A DNA stretch of 64,000 bases from Loktanella sp. SALINAS62 (GCF_018263905.1 NZ_JAAFZU010000023.1:108755-172754); one strand, 5' to 3'. Counted from the stretch's first letter, positions 18,948 through 29,195 are shown. A program made the numbers and translations. The notes: generated from the sequence alone by a model not told the origin.

Positions 18948-21050
18948 ATGAAACTTGATCCAGACCAGAACGCTGAATTCGAAGCGCGGCAGCAACTTGA
19001 TCGACGCGGCGTACTGACCGCGCTCTATAGTATGAGCCCGTCTTGGGTGATTGTTGCCGATGGCAGAACCCACCGGATTATTGCTGCAAATCCGGCAGCT
19101 TTGGCAAACACCGGCTATCGCCTACGACAGCTTCGCAAATTGCGGCTGGATAACGTATTGTCCAGTATGTCCACAGATCGGGTCAACCGTCTGCTGACCG
19201 CTGTCAAACGGCGGCGACCGGGACGTGTAACCCGGCTGCGAATGCATGGTCGTGACGCGCGTTCATTGTGCGTTCGGATCATATACCTTGGCCATCGACT
19301 CCCAACGTTTGTGGTGGTGGTCAGCGATCATACCGCGCATGTTCAGGCCCAGACCCGTGCAGATGAAGCACAGGCGCAACTGATGACTGCGATAAACGCG
19401 CTGTCGGATGGGTTCGTTCTGTACGACCAGCACGATCGCATGGTCATCTGCAACGAACCCTACAAATCGCTATATGCCAAAAGCGCATATCGCATGGTGC
19501 CGGGGACCAGATTCCGCGACATCCTGCAAGCCGGACTTGATAAGGGCGAATACCTGGATGCCATCGGCAGAGAAGTCGATTGGCTGAACGAGCGGTTGGC
19601 CGATCATTCTCGTAACAACAGCATCGTCGAACAGCGCCTGTCCAACGGACGCTGGCTGCGGATCGAGGAACGGATGACGTCCGACGGCGGCCGCGTTGGC
19701 CTGCGTGTGGATATCACCGACCTGAAGAATCAGCAGGAAAAACTGCATCGCATGATGCTGACCGATGAACTGACCGGGCTGCGCAACCGTCGTAATCTGC
19801 TGAACGACCTTTTGGCCTGGGGGGATTCGCTACCGCCGCAACAGGGGCTGGCGGTCTACCATCTGGATGTCGAACGCTTCAAACAGATCAACAGCGTTTA
19901 TGGCTATGATATTGGTGACAGGCTGCTGCGTCATATCGCCGACACGTTGCGGGCCGCCGCCGGGCCGCATGGGCTGACAGCAAGGGTTGGCGGCAATGAA
20001 TTCATCGTGGCAAAAAAAATAGATATCGCCGCAGTCGACATCGTGGATTTTGCAGAAACACTTTGCAAATGGACGTCCGGGCCCGTGTCGATTGATGGCC
20101 AACAGATTGCATGCTGTGTTTCTGCCGGGATTGCCGTGCTTGACCCGGCCACTTGCCGCGACGGTGACGGATCGGTCCTGGCCGCTGCGGAAATGGCGCT
20201 CGCAGAAGCCAAACAATTGGGTCGGTCCGTGCAGCTGTTTCAACCAACGATGCAGGTTCGGGCCGTCAATGATGGTGACCTAACACGCGATTTGCAGCGC
20301 GCTGTTGAATGCAACGAATTTGAGGCATTCTTTCAACCGCAGGTCGATGCCATCGCGCAACGCTGCATCGGGTTCGAAGCGTTGCTGCGCTGGGTTCATC
20401 CTGAACGGGGAATCCTGCCTGCCGGTGCTTTCCTGGCAATCGCGCAACGTGCAGGCCTGACGGAAACCCTGGATGATCTGGTTCTTGACCGTGCCTGCCG
20501 TGCTCTGACATTTCTGGACAGCATCGGTCGATCCGACCTGACAGTCAGCGTCAATCTTTCGGCCAATCAGGTCGCCGACACGCGCCTGCTGTCGCGCCTT
20601 TTGGCGACACTGCGCAGACACGATGTCGCGCGGCATCGGATCAGGCTTGAATTACTGGAATCCACCTTGCTGGATGAACGCACGTCGCACTACATCGCAA
20701 ACATTGAAAAGCTGGTGCAGGCAGGCTTTGTCATGGAACTCGACGACTTTGGCACTGGTCATGCCGCGATTGCGACGCTGCGCAAATTCAAGGTGTCGCA
20801 GATCAAGATTGATCGCAGCTTTGTCCAGAACGTGGATCATGATCCAGAACTGCAAGAATTGACCGGGGCGATCATCAGTCTGGCGCAGCGGTTGGGTATC
20901 TGCATTCTGGCAGAAGGGGTGGAAACCGCCGCAGAACAGGCGTGTCTGGTCAGCATGGGGTGTTCACGGGCACAGGGATGGTTTTACGACAAGGCCCTCC
21001 CCCTGTCCAAACTTCCTGATTTCCTACGTATCTTTGAAGCCAGTGTTTAA
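18948..21050 (+). CDS. PAS-GGDEF-EAL cyclic-di-GMP protein with degenerate GGDEF
   Basis: Protein of 700 residues: PAS (about 25-120), a second PAS (about 140-255), GGDEF-like (about 265-430) and EAL (about 440-690). The cyclase signature reads GGNEF at 348-352, so the catalytic Asp/Glu is Asn; cyclase activity is doubtful and the domain may only bind GTP. The EAL domain keeps EALLRW (Glu477), NLSANQ, ELLES, DDFGTG, KIDRSF and EGVET, so phosphodiesterase activity is likely. It follows the response regulator after 125 bases, in which I see no terminator, and overlaps the convergent LacI gene by 27 bases. Confidence 0.92.
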   Translation: MKLDPDQNAEFEARQQLDRRGVLTALYSMSPSWVIVADGRTHRIIAANPAALANTGYRLRQLRKLRLDNVLSSMSTDRVNRLLTAVKRRRPGRVTRLRMHGRDARSLCVRIIYLGHRLPTFVVVVSDHTAHVQAQTRADEAQAQLMTAINALSDGFVLYDQHDRMVICNEPYKSLYAKSAYRMVPGTRFRDILQAGLDKGEYLDAIGREVDWLNERLADHSRNNSIVEQRLSNGRWLRIEERMTSDGGRVGLRVDITDLKNQQEKLHRMMLTDELTGLRNRRNLLNDLLAWGDSLPPQQGLAVYHLDVERFKQINSVYGYDIGDRLLRHIADTLRAAAGPHGLTARVGGNEFIVAKKIDIAAVDIVDFAETLCKWTSGPVSIDGQQIACCVSAGIAVLDPATCRDGDGSVLAAAEMALAEAKQLGRSVQLFQPTMQVRAVNDGDLTRDLQRAVECNEFEAFFQPQVDAIAQRCIGFEALLRWVHPERGILPAGAFLAIAQRAGLTETLDDLVLDRACRALTFLDSIGRSDLTVSVNLSANQVADTRLLSRLLATLRRHDVARHRIRLELLESTLLDERTSHYIANIEKLVQAGFVMELDDFGTGHAAIATLRKFKVSQIKIDRSFVQNVDHDPELQELTGAIISLAQRLGICILAEGVETAAEQACLVSMGCSRAQGWFYDKALPLSKLPDFLRIFEASV

Positions 21051-22076
21051 CGCGCCATTCCGGATCAAGGTTTGGCCCAGATCCAGACGGGGTGTCATAT
21101 TAATGCGTTCCCTGCCAGCGCTGGTCCCGGCAATCCGCGCCTTTATGATATTCGCTGCGGCCTCTCCGATTTCGCGGCGGCAGGCGTCCATCGTGGCAAG
21201 TTTTCGGGGCAAACCGTCCAGCAATTCGACACCATTGAAACCGGCCATCCCAATTTCGCCGGGCACATCAATGCCCTGCTCCATCAGATACAACAGCCCG
21301 CCAGCCCCGATCATGTCGTTGGAATAGTAAAGAAAGTCCAGATTTGGGTGCCGATCCAAGATCATTTTCGTCATTTCGCGGCCTTTCAACAGCGCTGACC
21401 CACCAGCATAGAATTCCTGGCCTTCGATTTCGATCCCGGCCTTCGCCATGGTCCGCGTGAATCCTTCGAACCGTTTGCGCGCCCGGTGGTCCAACGGCAT
21501 TTGCGTGCCCAAAAATCCGATCCGTCGATAACCGGCGTCAATGATTGCCTTGGCCATTTCACGCCCGGCGCGCCGATGTGAAATACCGACACAGGCGTCA
21601 ATCGGGTCACCGTCCGTGTCCATCACCTCCACCACTGGCACCCCCGCTTGCGCCAGCATCGCGCGCGACGCATGCGAATGTTCCAACCCCGCAATAATCA
21701 CACCCGCTGGCCGCCAGGACAGCATTTCAAACAGCACCTTTTCTTCTTTTTCGGGTCGATATCCTGTCACCCCGAACACAGGCTGCAGTTCAGTATCGTC
21801 CAAAGCATCAGAAATCCCTGAAAGCACTTCGGGAAAGACCATGTTTTTCAGTGAGGGAATGATAACTGCAATCAGGTTTACGTGACTTGATGCAAGCGAC
21901 CCGGCGATCCGGTTCGGAACATAGCCCAATAACTTTGCAGCTTCCTGCACCTTTGCACGGGTCGCAGCACTGACGTCGCCCTTGTTGCGCAACACCCGAC
22001 TGACCGTCATTTCACTGACGCCGGACGCCTCTGATACGTCTCGCAATGTCATCGGGCGGCGCGGTGGAATAGTCAC
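21024..22076 (-). CDS. LacI/GntR-type sugar-responsive repressor
   Basis: LacI-family regulator with an N-terminal helix-turn-helix (MTLRDVSEASGVSEMTVSRVLR) and a periplasmic-binding-protein-like effector domain containing VNLIAVIIPSLKNMVFPEVL, which resembles the gluconate repressor GntR subgroup. The frame is open to 22118; I prefer the GTG at 22076, which has AGGA eight bases upstream and gives 350 residues, with the ATG at 22052 as an alternative. No sugar transport or kinase gene is adjacent, so its target is elsewhere. Confidence 0.85.
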   Translation of the reverse strand: MTIPPRRPMTLRDVSEASGVSEMTVSRVLRNKGDVSAATRAKVQEAAKLLGYVPNRIAGSLASSHVNLIAVIIPSLKNMVFPEVLSGISDALDDTELQPVFGVTGYRPEKEEKVLFEMLSWRPAGVIIAGLEHSHASRAMLAQAGVPVVEVMDTDGDPIDACVGISHRRAGREMAKAIIDAGYRRIGFLGTQMPLDHRARKRFEGFTRTMAKAGIEIEGQEFYAGGSALLKGREMTKMILDRHPNLDFLYYSNDMIGAGGLLYLMEQGIDVPGEIGMAGFNGVELLDGLPRKLATMDACRREIGEAAANIIKARIAGTSAGRERINMTPRLDLGQTLIRNGALNTGFKDT

Positions 22077-22185
22077 TGGCGAGATCCTGTATAGCTGCCT
22101 TTTACCTACAGCGCCCACAGGCGGTTGTCCAAGCCCACAGTCCTACCGTTGACCAAATTCACAAACCGGGGCAAGGAAGGAACAA

Positions 22186-22262
22186 GGCCCCGTGGCTCAA
22201 CTGGATAGAGCAGCCCCCTCCTAAGGGGCAGGTTGCAGGTTCGAACCCTGCCGGGGTCACCA
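22186..22262 (+). tRNA. tRNA-Arg (anticodon CCT)
   Basis: Cloverleaf read by eye: acceptor GGCCCCG pairing with CGGGGTC, D arm GCTC/GAGC, anticodon stem GCCCC/GGGGC with loop CTCCTAA giving anticodon CCT (reads AGG), T arm GCAGG-TTCGAAC-CCTGC, discriminator A and an encoded CCA end. Its 3' end abuts the stop of the convergent winged-helix gene. No integrase or duplicated 3' end is seen nearby. Confidence 0.95.
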
Positions 22263-22961
22263 TCAGACCATGCGGATGACGTCCTTGTCGATCGCCAGCA
22301 TGTATCCCTTGCGGGCGATGTTCTTGACCAGCAGCTCACTGACCATCTGGTTACCCAGGGTGTCGCGCAGCCGCTTGATCCGCGTTGCACCTGCTGCCTC
22401 TTCACAGTCCGAAGCATCCCGACCGGAAATCACGCCTTCGATTTCGGCACCTGAGAGCACCTCGTCGTCCATCCGCGCTTCGGCCAGGACCGACAGGGTT
22501 TCAATCGCGGCCTCGGTCAGCTTGAATTCAAAGTTGTTCAGGTAGACAGAACCTTGGTCACGGCTGATCAGTAGGGAATTCACCTCGATCCCCTTGCGTT
22601 CGATCCGCCCCATCCGGCGCGTCAGGCCGATCAGCATGACCAGAAAAGCGATAGCCGCCACCAAAAGGGCCGTCGAAAACACCAACAGGACAAAGATCAC
22701 AAAACGATAGGACGACAGCGTATCGCTGAACGCCGTCCCGGATTGTGCGATGATTTCCAGCAACTTGATTTCGGCATTGCCGGTCAGCGTATCATTTTCA
22801 ATGAACAATTGTTCAACACGCGCATTGAACGCGTTCGCGTCCGGCAGGTTCACGAACAGCAGAACCGCCGCGCCCGCAAGGATCGCGACGATGGCGATGA
22901 TGCCACCCATGACGATTCGATTGCCGATCTCGCGCCCTTCAGTAGCGGAGGAAATATTCAC
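22263..22961 (-). CDS. Membrane-anchored winged-helix regulator with C-terminal DNA-binding domain
   Basis: Protein of 232 residues from the GTG at 22961 (AGGA seven bases upstream). Two membrane segments (about 17-38 and 86-113) enclose a 47-residue periplasmic part; the second is followed by RRMGRIERKG, placing the remainder in the cytoplasm. Residues about 140-228 resemble an OmpR/PhoB-type winged helix, ending in LVKNIARKGYMLA, similar to the wing of that family. ToxR/CadC proteins have the reverse order. The gene overlaps the preceding small secreted-protein gene by 23 bases. DNA binding is inferred; a winged-helix protein-interaction role is possible. Confidence 0.7.
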   Translation of the reverse strand: MNISSATEGREIGNRIVMGGIIAIVAILAGAAVLLFVNLPDANAFNARVEQLFIENDTLTGNAEIKLLEIIAQSGTAFSDTLSSYRFVIFVLLVFSTALLVAAIAFLVMLIGLTRRMGRIERKGIEVNSLLISRDQGSVYLNNFEFKLTEAAIETLSVLAEARMDDEVLSGAEIEGVISGRDASDCEEAAGATRIKRLRDTLGNQMVSELLVKNIARKGYMLAIDKDVIRMV

Positions 22962-23220
22962 CGGCGCTGTCCTTTCTGCTGTCCAGACCCGAATCATCAA
23001 AGGTGCCAACCACAGTCAACAGTTCCCAGCCATCGGATTGAAGCTTTGGCCGTAGTTGGGCCGCAGCGGATTCCGTGGTGCAAGGTCCTTCGATCTCGGC
23101 AACCCCATAATGCAAGCGCAAGGGGCCGTCACGCTTTGCCTTGTAGTCGGCAAAGCACGCGGCCTGCGCCGCATTGGCGGTCACAAACAGGACAAGAAGC
23201 AGAGAGATAAAATGTTTCAT
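22939..23220 (-). CDS. Small secreted protein of unknown function
   Basis: 93-residue protein with a signal peptide (MKHFISLLLVLFVTANAAQA, cleavage near residue 20). The mature part is about 73 residues with two cysteines (CFADYKAK and GPCTTES) that could form a disulphide. I do not recognise the family. Its gene overlaps the membrane winged-helix gene by 23 bases, so the two are co-translated, and it may be a periplasmic ligand or cofactor of that regulator. Confidence 0.65.
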   Translation of the reverse strand: MKHFISLLLVLFVTANAAQAACFADYKAKRDGPLRLHYGVAEIEGPCTTESAAAQLRPKLQSDGWELLTVVGTFDDSGLDSRKDSAGEYFLRY

Positions 23221-23404
23221 GCCGCCACCCCACCTCTTGTCACGATGTTATGCAATATCCTGCGATGCTACCCCCGGGATCCGGCCAACACCAGAGCGTG
23301 TTATTGCCTGACACGGGGCCGCAGCGTTTGGTTTTGCAAGATGCCCGGCGATCGGTGCCAGGGCACGGGGGAACGCCATCCCCCTTCATCCAAGAGGTCG
23401 ACAT

Positions 23405-23830
23405 ATGCCAAAGATATTTCTTGCGATAGCCGCAGCACTGACACTCGCGCTGCCACAAGCGGCACACGCTGAACTTGATCAGGACAAAACGCTGGCGCGC
23501 GTCGCCGTAGGTGTTGTTGCCGCACTTGTTCTGACGCAGCTTTTATCAAGCGATGATGACGACACGGCGACGGAACGCGGCGGGCTGCGCGATTCAAATG
23601 AACCACCCGTCGTCACCCAAAAGGGCGCGGTCATTGGTGATGATTGGCAAGGCACAGCACTGCCGTCAGTTTGTGCCCGCGGGGCTGAACATTATGACAG
23701 CGCATGCCTGCAAGACCGGCTTCCTGTCACGGCACCGTTGCCGAAATTATGCGAACAACGCGGGATTTATCAAAACAGGGTCATCGACCTGTATCATGCC
23801 GGATGCCTGCGGGCGGCAGGCTATCGTTAG
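23405..23830 (+). CDS. Hypothetical secreted or membrane-anchored protein with Asp run
   Basis: 141-residue protein: signal peptide ending AAHA (about residue 22), a hydrophobic stretch VAVGVVAALVLTQLL (about 33-50), then SSDDDD, then a Cys-containing domain with four cysteines (SVCARG, SACLQD, KLCEQR, AGCLRA). I do not recognise it. The leader contains a 6-bp hairpin GGGGGA/TCCCCC (23367-23384) just before the AAGAGG ribosome site. It is followed by rnhB 38 bases on. Confidence 0.6.
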   Translation: MPKIFLAIAAALTLALPQAAHAELDQDKTLARVAVGVVAALVLTQLLSSDDDDTATERGGLRDSNEPPVVTQKGAVIGDDWQGTALPSVCARGAEHYDSACLQDRLPVTAPLPKLCEQRGIYQNRVIDLYHAGCLRAAGYR

Positions 23831-23868
23831 GGCTTGCACCCTATGTCGCCTGTCGGCCATCGTGTCGC

Positions 23869-24501
23869 ATGACCCGGACTACCCCTGATTTTAGCTTTGA
23901 AACATCTGCCGCCGCGCATGGTTATCTGCAGATCGCCGGCGTGGACGAGGTCGGGCGTGGCCCGATCGCAGGTCCCGTGGTTGCCGCGGCTGTTATTCTG
24001 AACCCTGACCACATCCCGGCGGGTTTGAACGACAGCAAGTGTCTGACGGCCCGCAAGCGCGATTCGCTATACGACGAAATCCAACGGATGGCATTCGTCG
24101 GGATCGCGCAGGCGACGGTGTCGGAAATAGAGGAACACAATATCCTGCGGGCCAGTCATCTTGCCATGATCCGTGCGCTGGCCGCCCTGCCGGTGTGCCC
24201 GGACTATGCGCTGATTGACGGAAACATGTTGCCCCGCAATCTGCCGTGTCCTGCCATGGCGCTGGTCAAGGGCGATGCCCGGTCACAGTCCATCGCGGCG
24301 GCATCAATTATGGCCAAAGTGTGGCGCGACCGTTTGATGGTGGGATTGGCGCAACAGCATCCCGGTTATGGCTGGGATCGAAACGCCGGATATCCGACGC
24401 CGGAACATAAAGAGGGGCTCAAATGCAACGGTGTCACACTACATCATCGGCGTGCCTTTGCCCCTATCCGCAACATCTTGTGGCAAGAAAAAAACCCATA
24501 G
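23869..24501 (+). CDS. rnhB: Ribonuclease HII
   Basis: Cleaves RNA in RNA-DNA hybrids and removes single ribonucleotides from DNA, in the cytoplasm. From ATG 23869 it is 210 residues, normal for RNase HII, with the motif GVDEVGRGPIAGPVVAA (Asp26/Glu27), LIDGN with a third acidic residue, and the later GYPTPEHKEGL. The frame extends upstream to 23704 but that would overlap the previous gene in another frame. ccrM follows, a neighbourhood seen in many Alphaproteobacteria. Confidence 0.93.
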   Translation: MTRTTPDFSFETSAAAHGYLQIAGVDEVGRGPIAGPVVAAAVILNPDHIPAGLNDSKCLTARKRDSLYDEIQRMAFVGIAQATVSEIEEHNILRASHLAMIRALAALPVCPDYALIDGNMLPRNLPCPAMALVKGDARSQSIAAASIMAKVWRDRLMVGLAQQHPGYGWDRNAGYPTPEHKEGLKCNGVTLHHRRAFAPIRNILWQEKNP

Positions 24502-24530
24502 CAATACTCAACTTTAGTCGTTGCGGTTGA

Positions 24531-25712
<1,182 letters not shown>

Positions 25713-25748
25713 CGACATTCACAGTTACCGCCGGTGCCTTGCGACGAC

Positions 25749-25768
25749 GGCTGCACAATGATGCAGCC
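25749..25768. other. Inverted repeat after ccrM
   Basis: Perfect 7-bp stem GGCTGCA / TGCAGCC with a six-base loop, 18 bases before the intrinsic terminator stem of ccrM. It has no T-run of its own. Confidence 0.5.
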
Positions 25769-25785
25769 GCGCAGGCACTACCTTG

Positions 25786-25823
25786 CCCCGGCTCTCGCTT
25801 TCCGCGAGGTCGGGGTTTTTTTT
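25786..25823 (+). terminator. Intrinsic terminator of ccrM
   Basis: CCCCG-G-CTCTCG pairs with CGCGAG-GTCGGGG around a short pyrimidine loop, followed by eight T (25816-25823). One mismatch and a bulge leave a stable GC stem. Confidence 0.8.
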
Positions 25824-25866
25824 GACCGCAACATGCTACCTGTCGTAAAAACCAAAGGATATCATC

Positions 25867-26898
25867 ATGACCGTAGCGACACAGATATTGCTTGCCAGCC
25901 GCCCCAAAGGTGCGCCCACGACGGATAACTTCAGAACGGAAAAAACCCAGCTTCCGCAGATCGCAGATGGGCAATTTCTGGTCCGCGTCATCTGGCTGTC
26001 GCTGGACCCATACATGCGGGGCCGCATGGATGATGCCAAATCCTATGCCAAACCCGTCGACATCGACGGCGTCATGGAAGGCGGCGCCGTGGCAGAGGTG
26101 ATGGAAAGCCGTCACGGCGGTTTCAAGAAGGGCCAGATCGTTGTCGGCCCGTTCGGCTGGACGACCCATGCCATCAGCAACGGGGATGGCATTCGGGTGG
26201 TTGATCCCGAACAGGCGCCGATCTCGACCGCGCTTGGCGTGCTGGGCATGCCCGGCATCACCGCATGGGTCGGGCTGAACCATATCGGACGCGCCCGCGA
26301 CGGAGAAACCATTGTGGTGTCCGCCGCAACCGGTGCTGTGGGGGCTGTCGTGGGTCAGTTGGCAAAGGCGCGCAATATGCGGGTTATCGGTGTCGCTGGC
26401 GGTGCGGAAAAATGCGATTTCGCGGTCAAGGAGCTGGGATACGATGCCTGTCTTGATCACCGCGCCCATGACGCCAAAAGCCTGTCAGACGCGATCAAGA
26501 CCGAAGCCCCCGACGGCGTCGACGTCTATTTCGAAAGCGTCGGCGGCAAGACTTTGGAAGCCGTCTTGCAACGGATGAACACGCATGGCCGTATCGCGCT
26601 GTGTGGAATGATAGCGTGGTATTCAGGTCAGGGCATCGCCGATGCACAGCCCCTGCCCGCTGTCTGGCGCAACATCCTGACGCGCCGCCTGCTCGTCGAA
26701 GGGTTCATCATCTTTGACCACTACGACAAATTTCCCGACTTTATGTCCGAAGTCGCGCCAATGGTCGCAGACGGCACCGTAAAATTCCGCGAAGACGTGG
26801 CCGACGGGCTGGAAAATGCACCAAAAGCGTTTCTGGACATGCTGTCAGGCGGCAATTTCGGCAAACAGTTGGTACGTGTCGGGGCCGATCCCGCCTAG
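25867..26898 (+). CDS. NADP-dependent oxidoreductase, CurA/prostaglandin reductase type
   Basis: Zinc-free medium-chain reductase of 343 residues that reduces activated carbon-carbon double bonds in alpha,beta-unsaturated carbonyls with NADPH. Family marks are SLDPYMRGRM near residue 45, the glycine-rich nucleotide site AATGAVGAVVGQLAK and YFESVGG. Zinc-binding cysteines of alcohol dehydrogenases are absent. The stop overlaps the convergent alkB stop by four bases (CTAG). Substrate unknown; may detoxify lipid-derived enals. Confidence 0.9.
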   Translation: MTVATQILLASRPKGAPTTDNFRTEKTQLPQIADGQFLVRVIWLSLDPYMRGRMDDAKSYAKPVDIDGVMEGGAVAEVMESRHGGFKKGQIVVGPFGWTTHAISNGDGIRVVDPEQAPISTALGVLGMPGITAWVGLNHIGRARDGETIVVSAATGAVGAVVGQLAKARNMRVIGVAGGAEKCDFAVKELGYDACLDHRAHDAKSLSDAIKTEAPDGVDVYFESVGGKTLEAVLQRMNTHGRIALCGMIAWYSGQGIADAQPLPAVWRNILTRRLLVEGFIIFDHYDKFPDFMSEVAPMVADGTVKFREDVADGLENAPKAFLDMLSGGNFGKQLVRVGADPA

Positions 26899-28037
26899 CG
26901 CGGCCAAGGATTGGACGCCGTTTTATACGGTGTCCAGTCCGCGATATGCGGGTAATGCCGCCGGCGCCACGCCCGCACGCGCGGGTTCATCATGCGCCGC
27001 CAGACTGGCGGCGTCATGGCGACAATCCCCATGACGGAATAACCATAAGGCAACTGCGGCGCATCCGCGGCATCGTAGTTCTGCAACAGCGGAAACCGCC
27101 GGTCCGGTTTATAGTGGTGATCGGAATGGCGTTGCAGATTGATCAGCAGCCAGTTCGACGCCTTGAACGCCGCATTCCAGCTGTGGTGCGGTTTGGTATG
27201 TTCGTATTTGCCGTCGCCCAGATGTTCGCGCGTCAGCCCGTAGTGTTCGATGTAATTCACCAGTTCCAGATGCCAGACCGCGATGAACGCTTGCAGCAGG
27301 AACAACGCCAGCCCAAGCCATCCACCCGCCAGCAAAGCCAGCATGACGAACCCCAGTTGAAGCCCGGCATAGCGCCAGATCGGGTTGCTGCGGTGGTGCC
27401 ACGGCAACCCTTTGCGGGCCAGCATCGCGGATTCGGCGGCGACACCCGATTTCGCGCATTGCACGACGACACGGGGGAAATAGCGGTGAAACCCTTCGTT
27501 ATAGCGCGCCGTCACCGGATCGCGCGGCGTTCCGACATAGCGGTGATGCACTAACAGATGTTCGCTGCGGAAATGCGAATACAGCGCCATCGCCAACAAA
27601 ACGTCGGCCATCCACCGTTCGATCTTTGGTTTCTGGTGCATCAGTTCGTGGGCATAATTGATGCCGATGGTGCCGGTGATGACGCCCATCCCAAAGAACA
27701 GGCCCACCAATTCCCAACCGCCCAGATGTTCTGCACGGGTCGCATAGGCGATCATGGCAAACAGCGATACCGCTTGCACCGGTGCCCAGATTATCGTGAT
27801 CAACCGGTACCACCACAGCTGATCGTCGGGTGTTTGCGGATCTTCGTTCGCTTCGTTCAGGCCAGCGAATATGTCGATGATCCCGAACAGATACCACGTC
27901 GACACCGGCACAAGCAGGACCGCCCAGCCACCAGCAATCGCTGACACCCATGCAATCGGGATCAACAACAGCGACAGCCAGAACGGCAGCGCTGCGCTGA
28001 AACGGGCAATGCGGGGCGGTGGTGCGGTATCAGTCAT
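26895..28037 (-). CDS. alkB: Alkane 1-monooxygenase
   Basis: Integral membrane di-iron hydroxylase that oxidises the terminal methyl of medium-chain alkanes. The 380-residue protein has about six hydrophobic helices and all histidine motifs: HELMH (130-134), HLLVHHRYVGT (160-170), NYIEHYGL and LQRHSDHH. No rubredoxin domain is fused and no rubredoxin gene is adjacent, so electron carriers lie elsewhere. It stands alone; mutY lies upstream in the same direction with 49 bases between. Confidence 0.95.
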   Translation of the reverse strand: MTDTAPPPRIARFSAALPFWLSLLLIPIAWVSAIAGGWAVLLVPVSTWYLFGIIDIFAGLNEANEDPQTPDDQLWWYRLITIIWAPVQAVSLFAMIAYATRAEHLGGWELVGLFFGMGVITGTIGINYAHELMHQKPKIERWMADVLLAMALYSHFRSEHLLVHHRYVGTPRDPVTARYNEGFHRYFPRVVVQCAKSGVAAESAMLARKGLPWHHRSNPIWRYAGLQLGFVMLALLAGGWLGLALFLLQAFIAVWHLELVNYIEHYGLTREHLGDGKYEHTKPHHSWNAAFKASNWLLINLQRHSDHHYKPDRRFPLLQNYDAADAPQLPYGYSVMGIVAMTPPVWRRMMNPRVRAWRRRHYPHIADWTPYKTASNPWPR

Positions 28038-28086
28038 CGCGGGATTTATGATCCAGTTTCTTGTCCAGAATATGAAGACGCAATAT

Positions 28087-29133
28087 TCAAATCAACGCCC
28101 CCTGTGCCAAATCGTAAACCTTGCGCATCACCGTGGGTAATGACGTGGGTTGAAACGCACAATGCGGCACAAACGCACCACGACCTGCAACCGCGCTCTG
28201 CGGCAGCGTGGCGGTCATGATCACCAGTTCAAGATGGAAATGCGTGAACGTGTGCCGCGCCGTGGCATCCAGTTTCTGCCAGTCGGCATCCACGGGTGCG
28301 GCAGGTTGCGGGTCATCTGACCAATCCGATCCCGGCCAGCCCTGCATACCGCCCAGCAATCCTTTCTCGGGTCGCGTTTCCAGCAACCACGCGCCATCCG
28401 CGCGCCGGGCGACATAGGCGATGCCACGCCGGACCGGCACCGCCTTTTTCGGGGTCTTTTTCGGCAGTTCCGCCGCTGTCCCCGCCAAACGGGCGCAGCA
28501 GTCGTCGCGCCACGGGCACAGCCCGCAGGCGGGTGATTTGGGCGTACAAATCGTCGCCCCCAGATCCATCACCGCCTGGGCATAGTCGCCGGGCCGTTCA
28601 ACAGGGGTCAGCGCCGCAGCAAGCGCCATCAGTTCGGGTTTGGCCCCGGGCAAGGGTGTATGCACATCGTAAAGCCGCGACATGACCCGTTCAACATTGC
28701 CGTCCAGAACCGTTTCCGGCCTGTCGAATGCAATCGCCGCGACCGCCGCCGCTGTATAGGGGCCGATTCCCGGCAGGGACAGCAAGGTTGCATGATTCGA
28801 TGGAAACCGACCGCCATGATCCGCCACGACGACACGTGCGCATTTCAGCAGGTTGCGCGCACGGGCATAATATCCAAGACCCGCCCATGCGCCCATCACG
28901 TCGGCGTCCTTTGCCGCCGCCAGATCTGCGACCGTCGGCCAGCGCTGTGTAAAAGCCCGCCAATAATCGCGCACGGCGGCCACTGTGGTCTGCTGCAACA
29001 TGACTTCTGACAGCCAGACGCCATAGGGGTCGGGCAGAACGCCAGCTTGACGGTCGGCGGGCGGCACGCGCCACGGCATCGCCCGCGCATTCCGGTCATA
29101 CCATTGCAAAAGCTGTAACGGTCGTTCACGCAT
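28087..29133 (-). CDS. mutY: A/G-specific adenine DNA glycosylase
   Basis: Removes adenine mispaired with 8-oxoguanine. The 348-residue protein has the N-terminal MLQQTTV segment, the helix-hairpin-helix LPGIGPYTAAAVAAIAF followed by the catalytic Asp in LDGNVERV, the 4Fe-4S cysteines C-X6-C-X2-C-X5-C (CTPKSPACGLCPWRDDC), and a C-terminal NUDIX-like domain that reads 8-oxoguanine. The DUF721-dsbA pair runs in the opposite direction from 29196, a conserved order in the family. Confidence 0.95.
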   Translation of the reverse strand: MRERPLQLLQWYDRNARAMPWRVPPADRQAGVLPDPYGVWLSEVMLQQTTVAAVRDYWRAFTQRWPTVADLAAAKDADVMGAWAGLGYYARARNLLKCARVVVADHGGRFPSNHATLLSLPGIGPYTAAAVAAIAFDRPETVLDGNVERVMSRLYDVHTPLPGAKPELMALAAALTPVERPGDYAQAVMDLGATICTPKSPACGLCPWRDDCCARLAGTAAELPKKTPKKAVPVRRGIAYVARRADGAWLLETRPEKGLLGGMQGWPGSDWSDDPQPAAPVDADWQKLDATARHTFTHFHLELVIMTATLPQSAVAGRGAFVPHCAFQPTSLPTVMRKVYDLAQGALI

Positions 29134-29195
29134 TCTTCACCTGTCGGCAGATCGTTGTGCGCTGACTTGGCGCGGGAACAGCCTTAGATTAAAAG

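Noticed and set aside
22186-22262. tRNA-Arg as a possible integration site for a genomic island
   Set aside because: No integrase, no duplicated tRNA 3' end and ordinary chromosomal genes on both sides.
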